From: Cricetomys ansorgei
Lineage: Eukaryota; Chordata; Mammalia; Rodentia; Nesomyidae
Direction: 5' to 3'
DNA: 64,000 nt
Assembly: GCA_026225945.1 (NCBI GenBank)
Contig: JAMJFZ010000070.1
Location: 372,001-436,000, forward strand
Shown: positions 24,501 through 32,700 of the stretch, in pieces
Numbering within the stretch: position 1 is the stretch's first letter
Layout: each line of letters starts with the position of its first letter
Notes under the pieces: generated by a model
Databases searched by the model: none
Seen by the model: the letters and a program-made list of their open reading frames with translations, nothing else
Told to the model about the DNA's origin: nothing
Translations under genes and position numbers: made by a program

Positions 24501-25918
24501 AAAAACTGTATCCAATTTTAACAGAATTTAAAAACTTAAAAATAGAAACTCCTTCGTCAGAGAGCTTTTCCGAGGAGGAGTCTGGAGCGGAAGAATCAAC
24601 CTCCAGTAGCTCAGGGAAAAGCGAAACAGAATTAGATCCAGAAGAGGAAGCTGAATTAGATGAGGAAGCGGCTAAATATGAGGCAGAGAGATATATGCCT
24701 GATCCGCCCTACGCCCCGGGCTATGCCCCGTCGGCACCGCCGCTTGAGGAGATAGTAAAACTTAAAAGGAGAAAAAGGGAAAAAGGGGTCATTTTAAGTG
24801 ATCCAGATCCCCCAGGAAATACTATGAAGACAGTGTCGAATTCGCTGATCCCAGTGATAGAAAGGAAGCGGATTCGCGCTGCATTTCCCGTATGGGAGGA
24901 CAATAATCAGACCAGACATCATTCACAGTTAGATTTAAAACAACTAAAGGCACTTGTAGAATCAGTTCAAACCTATGGCATCAATGCCTCTTTTACTCAA
25001 GCCTTGGTAGAGAGGCTGACTACAAGTCCTATGACTCCTGATGATTGGTATAATACAGTTAAGGCATGTCTCACTATGGGACAGTATTTAGATTGGAAGT
25101 CTATTTATCAAGATATCTGTGCTGGTCAGGCTAGACAGAATGCAGTTCAAGGTCATGCCCCCTGGAATTTTGAGATGCTTACAGGACAAGGACAGTGGAC
25201 AGCCAATCAAACGATGTATCCAGCAGAGGTTTATGCTCAGATAAATACTGCAGCTGTAAAAGCTTGGAAGAGCTTACCCAATAAAGGACAAGTGACAGAA
25301 AATCTCACTAAGGTAATTCAAGGAACAAATGAGCCATTCTCTGACTTTGTAGCTAGAATGATGGAAGCAGCAGGAAGGATTTTTGGAGATCCAGAGACAG
25401 CCATGCCACTCATTGATCAGCTAGTCTTTGAACAATGTACTAAGGAGTGCAGGAATGCTATAACCCCATGGAAAGGAAAAGGCCTTAACGCCTGGATGAA
25501 AGCATGTAGAGAAATTGGAGGACCTTTATCAAATATGGGATTAGCTCAAGCATTTTTGTTAGCACAAAGAACCTCAACAATGAAGTGTTTTAAGTGTGGT
25601 AAAATAGGACATATACAGCGCCAATGTAGATCAGCTGGCGAAGGTCAAAAGACAGGACAAAAACAACCTGGAATGTGTCCGAGATGTAATAAAGGAAGAC
25701 ATTGGGCTAATGAATGTAGGTCAGTAAAAGATAACAATGGCAGGCCTCTTCCTGATCAACAACAGACAAAAAACGGGAGGCGGGGCCCTCGTCCCCAGGG
25801 CCCTCAAATGTATGGGGCACTTACAAGCCAACAGGGATCCCAAAAGAAGAAGTTGTCAGAAGAGCCACAACAGGCTCAGCAGGATTGGACCTGCTTGCCA
25901 CCACCAGAGCAGTACTGA
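24479..25918 (+). pseudogene. gag: gag, 3' part: acidic linker, capsid and nucleocapsid
   Basis: About 479 codons open from 24479, in a different frame from the matrix part, so this is a break and not a new gene. It begins with an acidic Ser/Glu-rich linker and then a Pro/Tyr-rich stretch with a PSAP late-domain motif at 24728-24739. The capsid follows, with the major homology region (QGTNEPFSDFVARM) at about 25315-25380. Two CCHC zinc knuckles follow, CFKCGKIGHIQRQC (25586-25627) and CPRCNKGRHWANEC (25676-25717), both with all metal ligands. The frame ends at TGA 25916-25918. Ribosomes would leave it at the slip site 25768-25774 to make Gag-Pro. Capsid and nucleocapsid look intact. Confidence 0.92.
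25768..25803 (+). promoter_or_regulatory. -1 ribosomal frameshift signal, gag to pro
   Basis: The heptamer A AAA AAC (25768-25774) is in register with the gag codons (Thr-Lys-Asn). After an 8-base spacer a 7-bp GC stem follows: GGGCCCT (25783-25789) pairs perfectly with AGGGCCC (25797-25803) around a 7-base loop. The -1 frame is open from the heptamer into the dUTPase, which proves the direction of the shift. This is the standard betaretroviral gag-pro arrangement and looks functional. Confidence 0.9.
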
Positions 25919-26535
25919 CTCCCACCATGGGGTGTCAGCCTGTTCCATCTGATTTCTTAGGACCATTGCCAAAAAATACTGTAGGGTTAGTGCTAGGAAG
26001 ATCTTCAACTACCTTAAAAGGGCTTATTATCCATCCGGGAGTTATTGATCAAGATTTTGAAGGACAAGTAAAAATTATGTGCTCCTCCCCTAAAGGGATA
26101 AGTTCTATCTCCCCAGGGGATAGGATAGCACAGCTCTTAGTATTACCCAGCCTTCACTCCATGTATCTAAGCAAAGATAAAATTCGAGGTAGCCAAGGGT
26201 TTGGATCATCGGGAGGTCACAATGCTTTCATATCTTTAGAATTAGACAAAAGACCTGTTTTAGAGCTGAGAGTACAGGGAAAGCCCTTCAAAGGCCTTTT
26301 AGATACTGGTGCAGATACAACTATAATATCAACTACTTGGTGGCCTAAAGAGTGGCCGGTAAACCGGTCCTCACAGTCCTTACAAGGGTTAGGATATGAG
26401 TCCACTCCTAATATAAGTACACAACCGTTAGTTTGGGAAGATTCAGAAGGAAGAAAAGGCACAGTCGTTCCCTATGTGTTTACCATTACCAACGAATTTG
26501 TGGGGAAGAGATGTTTTAAAACAAATGGATTTTAA
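25769..26535 (+). pseudogene. pro: pro: dUTPase joined to aspartic protease (C-terminal frameshift)
   Basis: This frame is -1 to gag, entered by frameshifting. The dUTPase domain (about 25870-26220) hydrolyses dUTP to dUMP and shows all five motifs: SAGLDL, GRSS, GVIDQDF, GDRIAQL and the glycine-rich RGSQGFGSSG. The protease follows, with catalytic D-T-G-A at 26302-26313 and a GLGYES flap-like segment. Near 26475-26490 the expected protease end (NLWGRDVLKQM) continues in another frame while this one runs to a stop at 26533-26535, so a single-base shift has cut the protease tail. The dUTPase itself looks complete. The usual protein is produced as part of Gag-Pro and cleaves the polyprotein. 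Confidence 0.85.
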
Positions 26536-26764
26536 ATTAACCAATGATTACTCTAATCAGAGTCAACAAATAATGAAAAATATGGGCTGTATACCTGACA
26601 AAGGCATGAGAAAAATGTTACAAGGGAGAACTAGTCCGGTACAAACAGTAATAAAAAATGATAAAAAGGGACTGGGTTTTTCCTAGGGGCCGTTGAGGAT
26701 ATTATACCCATACCATGGTTTATCAGAGGAACCCGTATGGGTTCCCCAATGACCTCTTTCCTCT
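26474..26764 (+). pseudogene. pol: pro-pol junction, multiply broken
   Basis: Three frames alternate within 300 bases. The protease tail with its G-patch-like end is in one frame to TAG 26684-26686. A T-run at 26677-26681 marks a shift into a second frame (FLGAVEDI) until about 26720. The sequence then returns to the first frame (EEPVWVPQ) and hits TGA at 26750-26752, in a place where related polymerases have a coding codon. No translation product could cross this stretch. Confidence 0.75.
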
Positions 26765-27955
26765 GAAAAGTTAAAAGTAGCAAATGCCCTGGTAAAAGAA
26801 CAGTTAGATCTGGGTCATCTAAAAATATCTAGATCTCCTTGGAATACTCCAATTTTTGTAATTCGAAAAAAATCAGGAAAATGGAGGCTTCTCCATGATC
26901 TAAGGGCCATAAATAATCAAATGCAACTTATGGGATCAATACAAAAGGGGCTACCCTTACTATCAGCCCTTCCAAAATATTGGGACATAATTATTGTGGA
27001 CATTAAGGATTGTTTCTTCTCTATTCCATTACACCCAAAGGATAGAGTTAGATTTGCCTTTACAATTCCTAGTGTTAATCATGAGGAACCTGATAAATGA
27101 TACCACTGGAAGGTTCTGCCTCAAGGTATGGCTGATAGCCCTACCATGTGTCAAATCTATGTTGCTACGGCAATACAGCCTGTTAGGGACAAATACAAAG
27201 AGGTTAGGATCTGTCATTATATGGATGACATCCTTTTATGTGCCAATGATAAAGAGAAATTACAAGGTGCATTTTCTTTACTCAACTCTACATTACAAAA
27301 AAGGGGTCTTTATATTGCCCCGGAGAAGGTTCAAGAAGGAGAGGTAGGACATTTCTTGGGGTCAATATTGTCCCCTGTTACTGTTAAGCCACAAAAAATA
27401 ACTATTAGAAGAGATAAACTTAAAACTTTAAATGATTTTCAAAAATTATTAGGAGATATAAATTGGATAAGACCATACTTAAAGCTAACTACCACTGAAT
27501 TACAACCCCTATTTAAGATTTTAGAGGGTGATTCTGCGATAACTTCCACCAGAAAACTTACCCCTGAAGCAAATGAGACTTTACAAGAAGTAGAAGTTCA
27601 ATTACAACAGACATTTTTAACAAGAATAGATATACAAAAACCTTTCCACCTTTGCTTAATTCCTTCGCCAAAGCAACCCACAGGTGTGCTTTGGCAAGAC
27701 GGACCGCTTCTTTGGATCCATCCTCATAGTTCGCCAGGAGTAATTTTAGGCCATTATCCAACTTTGGTTGCTGACCTGGCTTTAAAAGGACTACAATTAT
27801 CTCTTTCTCATTTTGGCTCAATGCCCCATGACATTATTTGTCGATATACAAGTCATCAAGTCCAAGTTTTATGTTCCACCCTAGATAATTGGGCAGTTCT
27901 TCGCTGTTCCTTTTCGGGACCAATTGGTAATCATTATCCAAAACATCCATTGTTA
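26765..27955 (+). pseudogene. pol: pol: reverse transcriptase
   Basis: RNA-dependent DNA polymerase of the provirus. The fingers and palm begin with [14 protein letters not shown] and continue through [18 protein letters not shown]. The first catalytic Asp is in [10 protein letters not shown] (VD at 26996-27001). PQGMADSPTMCQ comes next and the Y-M-D-D box is at 27218-27229 with both catalytic Asp residues kept. Thumb and connection follow in one frame. TGA at 27098-27100 interrupts the palm just before YHWKVLPQG, so a full enzyme cannot be made from this copy. After that stop the frame is open to 28843, a single 571-codon run from the ATG at 27128, showing that decay is recent. Confidence 0.9.
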
Positions 27956-28400
27956 CAATTCACTCTTACAAACGCCTTTGTTTTCCCTACTATTACAAAA
28001 AAGGAACCTATTATGGGTGCAGTAGACATTTATACCAATGGATCTAAAACTGGAATTGGTAGTTATGTGGTTAATAATGTACCTACACAGGTTCAATTTA
28101 ATTTTACTTCACCCCAGCTAGTGGAATGTGCTATAGTAGCTACAGTGTTACAAAAGTTCTCAGAACCTATTAACATTATATCAGATTCACATTATGTGGT
28201 TAGAGCTGTACAAATCTTGGAAGTAGTTGATTTTATTAACTCAAAAAGTGCTGTTGCTACAATTTTTGAGAATATTCAGGCAGCTATTAGACAAAGATCT
28301 TATCCATTCTATATTCAACATATGCGTGCTCATACTTTGCTGCCTGGACCCATGACTCTAGCTAATTCTATAGCTGATTCAGCCACAAGGGCTATATTTC
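27956..28400 (+). pseudogene. pol: pol: RNase H domain with altered active site
   Basis: This domain normally removes the RNA strand after minus-strand synthesis. It is in the same open frame as the reverse transcriptase. The first motif reads YTNGS, with AAT at 28037-28039 where the family has the metal-binding Asp. The other acidic residues are present: Glu in VECAIVA (28124-28126), Asp in ISDSHYVV (28184-28186) and Asp in IADSAT (28376-28378). The change needs only one base. Loss of the first carboxylate is expected to abolish catalysis, so this copy is defective here even apart from the stops. Confidence 0.85.
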
Positions 28401-29278
28401 TGTCACTAGACCCAAGAAGGCAAGCTAAGGAGTTTCATGACATGTTCCATGTATCTGCTAGAACTTTACGATTAAAATTTAAAATTCCTCGCTCCATGGC
28501 GAGAGACATTGTTCTGGCATGTACTACATGTGCAGAGTTTAGAACGGCTCCATCTTATGGAGTAAACCCTCGGGGATTGCAGCCTCTGCACGTTTGGCAA
28601 ATGGATGTCACGCATTTTTCAGCCTTTGGTAAGCTTAAAAATATTCATGTGTCTGTTGACACCTGCTCAGGAATAATCCATGCTACTCCCTTAACTGGGG
28701 AAAAGGTGATACATGTCATCACCCTCTGCCTGGAGGCTTGGGCGGCCGGGGTAAACCTGTTCAAATCAAAACGGATAATGGTCCTGCTTATCTCTCAAAG
28801 CCTTTTCAACAATTTTGCCAAAAGATGGGTGTTTCTCATGTGACTGGACTCCCATAACAACCCTCAGGCCCAAGGCATTGTAGAACGTGCCAATGGCACT
28901 TTAAAAACTTATTTACAAAAACAGAAAGGGGGAATAGGGCCCACTACAGGGCCCAAGACATCTATTTCCCTAGCCTTATTTACTTTAAATTTTTTAAGTC
29001 TGGACCCTGATGGAAAATCTGCAGCTGACAGACATGTCGGTTACGGTCCAAAGAAAGAAGTGGTTAGATGGAAGGATGTTATTTCTAACCAATGGAAGGG
29101 CCCGGATCCAATTTTAGTAAGATCCAGGGGAGCTGTCTGTGTTTTTCCACAGGATCAAGAAAATCCCATTTGGGTGCCTACACGATTGACCAGAATTATC
29201 AGACAAGGGGAGGAGGATGCAACACCTAAAGCTGTGGATCCTGACATGGATGTTCCTGAATCAACAAACACAAGCTGA
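28401..29278 (+). pseudogene. pol: pol: integrase with two opposing frame breaks
   Basis: Integrase inserts the viral DNA. The zinc-binding H-x3-H (28436-28450) and C-x2-C (28520-28531) are intact. The first catalytic Asp is in WQMDVTHF (28604-28606). The second lies in KTDNG (28774-28776) but one frame away, and the Glu in IVERANG (28883-28885) is back in the starting frame. The Asp-to-Asp distance is 170 nt and Asp-to-Glu 109 nt. The latter is one more than the 108 of D-x35-E, so one base was lost near 28740-28752 and one gained after 28776. The original frame meets TGA at 28841-28843. The C-terminal domain continues to TGA 29276-29278. Confidence 0.88.
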
Positions 29279-29363
29279 GGATGCGTTACATCCATTCAAT
29301 ATGAAAATTTTAAAGCATTGTCTTAACAGCTACTATCCAATTGGTCTGCAAAATTCGATACAA

Positions 29364-29558
29364 CTATGAGGAGATTGCGGACAGCTATTATACAGATCAA
29401 CTCCACTCGACTTGACCTTTCCCTCATCCGGGGTTTTCTCTGCTTTTTCCTACTTCAAGGAATGGGTGGGAGTCGGGCTTTTCGGCTGTATGACTCTGGT
29501 GGGAGTGTTGGTAACTCTCTGGTTGCTCTGTAAATTAAAAAGACAACATCAAAGATAA
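29364..29558 (+). pseudogene. env: env remnant: end of the transmembrane subunit
   Basis: Between pol and the 3' LTR only about 580 bases remain where a complete env would need nearly 2 kb. The frame ending at TAA 29556-29558 reads SYFKEWVGVGLFG, then a hydrophobic run (MTLVGVLVTLWLLC) and a basic KLKRQHQR tail: a membrane-spanning anchor and short cytoplasmic tail of a retroviral TM protein. A piece just upstream (from the ATG at 29366) reads in a neighbouring frame, so there is a further shift near 29420-29430. The surface subunit and fusion region are absent. The provirus therefore descends from an env-bearing ancestor. Confidence 0.7.
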
Positions 29559-29654
29559 TTACTCAGGCCTTGCCTGCTGTAGAACAGGGAACATCTCCTC
29601 AAGCTTGGTTAAATATGCTAAAACGTTGAGACACTATCTCATGAGACTATTCTG

Positions 29655-29731
29655 AGGGCTCAGGTTCCCATTGCACCAGGTTTCTCTGAGATGGTCCTGT
29701 GCATCTCCCAGGGCTCATGTTCCCATTGCAC
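29655..29731. repeat. 22-bp direct repeat before the polypurine tract
   Basis: 29655-29676 and 29710-29731 are the same 22 bases (AGGGCTCA, one variable base, then GTTCCCATTGCAC) with one mismatch, 55 bp apart. They lie in the noncoding stretch between the env remnant and the 3' LTR, where related viruses often keep RNA export elements. Function is not known. Confidence 0.8.
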
Positions 29732-29849
29732 GGGAATTAAGGTGCACAGGGTCTCCTTCCATGTAATTTCCTTGATCGCTTAAAGCTGTTGGATCAGCAA
29801 GCTTGATCGGTAACTTCATGGTTGCAGTTTGTACATTTTTATAAAAGAC

Positions 29850-29858
29850 AGGGGGAGA
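29850..29858 (+). other. Polypurine tract
   Basis: AGGGGGAGA directly before the TG of the 3' LTR, the primer for plus-strand synthesis. Confidence 0.9.
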
Positions 29859-30156
29859 TGTTGGGAGCCGCAAACGCCATTACAAAATGATGCTGGTTTC
29901 CTGCTTCCTGATTCTCTACGGAAACAGGCACTGACAATGCGCATGCGTGAATCTGCTTTGCGTACGCGCAAAGCAGATGCTAATTAGGTGCAGTCTATGA
30001 GCCAATGAGAGAATCACACGTCCTCCGGAGCTCTATATAAGCCAAGGGATTTTCGGGCTCGGGGTCCTTCACCTGCCTGCTAAAAGAGCTGTTAATATAT
30101 TGCTGTCAGAAGAATCTCGTGTGTGGCGTCTCCTTATCGGCGAGGTGGACGCCGCA
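29859..30156 (+). repeat. 3' LTR (298 bp)
   Basis: Same ends and elements as the 5' LTR, with GATG for GGCG near the start, C for T in CACACG, loss of three bases (TCC) after GGTCCT, and two changes in the polyadenylation region. One of these turns AATAAA into AATATA (30094-30099). The palindrome is unchanged at 29951-29978. Confidence 0.96.
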
Positions 30157-30162
30157 GACAGT
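30157..30162. repeat. Target-site duplication, right (GACAGT)
   Basis: Identical to 23392-23397. Confidence 0.97.
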
Positions 30163-30775
30163 CATCTTCATGTGGACAGATTCCTTTTTACATCAGGTTT
30201 GCACACTTTGGATATACTCTCCATGTTTGTTGTTCTTTGTGCAACTTCATGAAAATATTAGGAAAAATGCCTTACTTTTTATACAGTGCAATTTGAGTCA
30301 TAGTAGAGAGCATTGGTAGTAAGTAAGATGTGGGTTTGAATGGTTTCCTACTTTGTCCATTTATGAAAAAAAAATAAAAATAAAAAGTAGATATGGACAA
30401 GGAGATCGTTGAACTCGTTATGAAACTGCTGAGCAAGAATGAATGTCTTAATTTGCAGCCCATTCCACTAATGTAAAGCTATGGATGCCATTTTGTGACA
30501 TTACATTCATTCATGGTTTTACAAGGATAAATACATTCAAGTTGATATTTACAAATAGATCTGACATAGGAGAGCAGAAGAAGGAAGAGTGAGTAAATGG
30601 AAGAGAAGGAGATGGAGGAAGAGAAGGACGTTGAGGAGGAAGAGGTTTGAAGAAGAGGAAGAAACATACACAGGGACGAAGAAAGAGCAACAATTGAAGT
30701 AGAAGACAAGCTAGGAGAGTGTCATGTCTTAGAAGTAAACACAAGGCTGTGTCCCAAGAAGAAACAATTTGGTCG
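30163..30775. other. Intergenic DNA with a purine-rich stretch
   Basis: Continues the pre-insertion flank. 30565-30705 is almost pure G and A on the plus strand (GAAGAGGAAG-type). The open minus-strand frames there are low-complexity Ser/Leu reading of the purine run and not genes. Confidence 0.6.
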
Positions 30776-30975
30776 TTGGAGGGGTGCCTTAGCAGTTAAA
30801 AGCACTGGCTGCTCTAGCAGAGGACCCAGGTTTGGTTCCCAGTACAGACATAGCACCTCACAATCATCTGTAAATATAGATTCACAGGACCCAATACATC
30901 CGTGAGCATTGCATGCATGTGGTACACTTACATACACATTCATACATATAAATAAAAATAAATAAATCATTTAAA
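30776..30975 (+). mobile_element. B2 SINE, plus strand
   Basis: A diverged tRNA-like head (GTGCCTTAGCAGTTAAAAGC, CACTGGCTGCTCTAGCAGAG, GTTTGGTTCCCAGTA) is followed by the B2 body (CACCTCACAATCATCTGTAA). The tail is ATAAATAAAAATAAATAAATC then an A-run. Confidence 0.85.
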
Positions 30976-32519
30976 AAAAGGAAAAACAGGATGGCTAGTT
31001 TAAAAAGACAGTAACAGGTATTGTCAGAATAACTACAACCTGTCTTTGAACGTCAGAAGTTATAATGCTCCATTTTTTATGTAGTAGTAATGAGTTTTAC
31101 CTCAAATTTTTCAGCTCCTTGGGAGTATTTTCTTCTGATTGGCCCTTTCTGATGTTGCTGCTAATTGGCTTGGTTATAAATATTGTGATCATAGTCATTT
31201 TATCTTTATGATGGTACTATCCATAACAAAAGTGGTGATTTTGTGTTATTAACCAAAGCAATAGACATGATTTTCTCAAAGGCAATGCTACTCAGGTAAA
31301 TTATGATTCAGTTGAAATTGCGGAAAGAATAACAAAAAATTCATGTATAGTTAGGAAAATTAGGAGTTTTTCATGTATAGTTACAGTATCAGATAACGAT
31401 TTTACCTGCTGCCTTAGAATCAATAACCTTTGACACATTAGCAGCCTAAGAAACAACATAAAAATAAAAGAACTTACTTTTTGCTAGGGACTTGTTTTTC
31501 ATCAGGGATAGAAACCAAGAAAAAGGAAAACTTAATTTCAAGGGCCCTTGAATTTCATCTATGAAAGACAGAAGGTACCTTGATCAAGAAATAACAAATT
31601 AGTTTGAGTGGCCACTGTTAACATTGAACTTTCTTGGTCAAAAATAAAATTTATTCTTCTTTGGTGTCTATACATAATTATTAGCTCATGAGTTTGGGGT
31701 GATCCTGGTGGACATAAAGCTTTGCAGCAGATTCTTCTTTTACCTAAGAAAGGAAAAACACACTTAAATTTTCTTGTTATAACAAATTTCTCTTACTGTA
31801 TAGCTAAATGAAATGGTTTAGTTAGAATAACATGAGGTATATTCATTCACTACCAACTGCAACCTGCCAGCAACCATGGAATCTGGTCATAAAATTAGTT
31901 TGCTTCTGTAAACTCTGTTAATCTATAATAGAAAAAGTATTGGTTTTAGATGTCTTGTGTGGAGAAAATACTAGGTTTCAGTTGTGTCCTTAAGATAACT
32001 TGTTTTTTAACAATATGGGCCTTTTAATCACTAAAATTAAAAGTTTGTAATCATTAAGTGAAGGTATTTTATGGTTAAGTTATGGTTGAAGTATGATTTT
32101 TCTCCATAAGGGCTTTGTAAATATGCAATAAGGTGCATAAAAAAAGCAGAGAGTCATTAAAGGAGTAGAGAGAAAAAGAAGTAGAGAGATTGAGAGAAGT
32201 AGAGAAGGATAGGAGGAGAGAAAACTCCTGAATAAAGAGAGAAGTCTGTTCCCATCTATAAGATGTGATACTTTATTCATATTACCCACACACACTCTGT
32301 CTCTCCCTACCAGATCACTTAACTCCTGCCAGGATTGGCTCTCACCAAGATATTACTGGTGACTTTAGAAATTAAAAGGCTCATATAGTGCTTGGTGGGC
32401 ATGATACAACCATTCTGGAGAACATTTTGGTATCGTATAAAATCTAGGGGCAACATATCTCAAAGAATTCATTAGCTTTTTCTATAATAAAATACATGTG
32501 TACAGAAAAATCATACACA
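30976..32519. other. Unannotated intergenic DNA
   Basis: No gene or recognised repeat. 32120-32225 is purine-rich (AGAGAGA-type). Confidence 0.4.
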
Positions 32520-32700
32520 AAGGACTAGCAATATAGTTAAGAGAACTTTCTGAGTACCGAAGAATCTGTTTGCAGCTCTCAAGCCAGTGTAACTCCATTT
32601 CCAGGGGATCTAATTTTTTCTTTTGACCTCCTCGGCCTCCAGGCACACAGGCGGTACACAAATATACAATCAGACAAAATATATATGAATTTTTAAAATG
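32520..32700 (+). mobile_element. B3-type (B2 family) SINE, plus strand
   Basis: AGTGTAACTCCATTTCCAGG, GGATCTAAT, CCTCCAGGCACACAGGCGGT and ACACAAATATACAATCAGAC follow the order of the B3 body. The tRNA-like head at 32520-32575 is heavily diverged. Confidence 0.7.

Larger units (their letters stand above)
23398..30156 (+). mobile_element. IAP-like ERVK (betaretrovirus-related) provirus, full length but defective
   Basis: A 6759-bp provirus with both LTRs, primer-binding site, gag, dUTPase-protease, pol, an env stub, a polypurine tract and perfect 6-bp target-site duplications. The LTR start TGTTGGGAGCCGC, the Phe-type primer site and the protein motifs place it with the intracisternal A-particle group of ERV2/ERVK. 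The LTRs differ by 5 substitutions in about 298 positions (about 1.7 %) and one 3-bp gap, so insertion is recent on a genome scale. Coding capacity is broken by frameshifts in gag, pro and pol, TGA codons at 26750-26752 and 27098-27100, and loss of most of env. It could only move with proteins supplied by other copies. Confidence 0.95.

Noticed and set aside
25885..25918. Independent start codon (TTG) for the dUTPase-protease
   Set aside because: The frame is open back to the frameshift heptamer and there is no ATG. Entry by -1 frameshifting explains it better.
27558..27821. Minus-strand frame inside pol as an antisense gene
   Set aside because: It is a shadow of the reverse-transcriptase frame.
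30511..30744. Ser/Leu-rich minus-strand frames at 30479-30744
   Set aside because: Low-complexity reading of a purine-rich strand.
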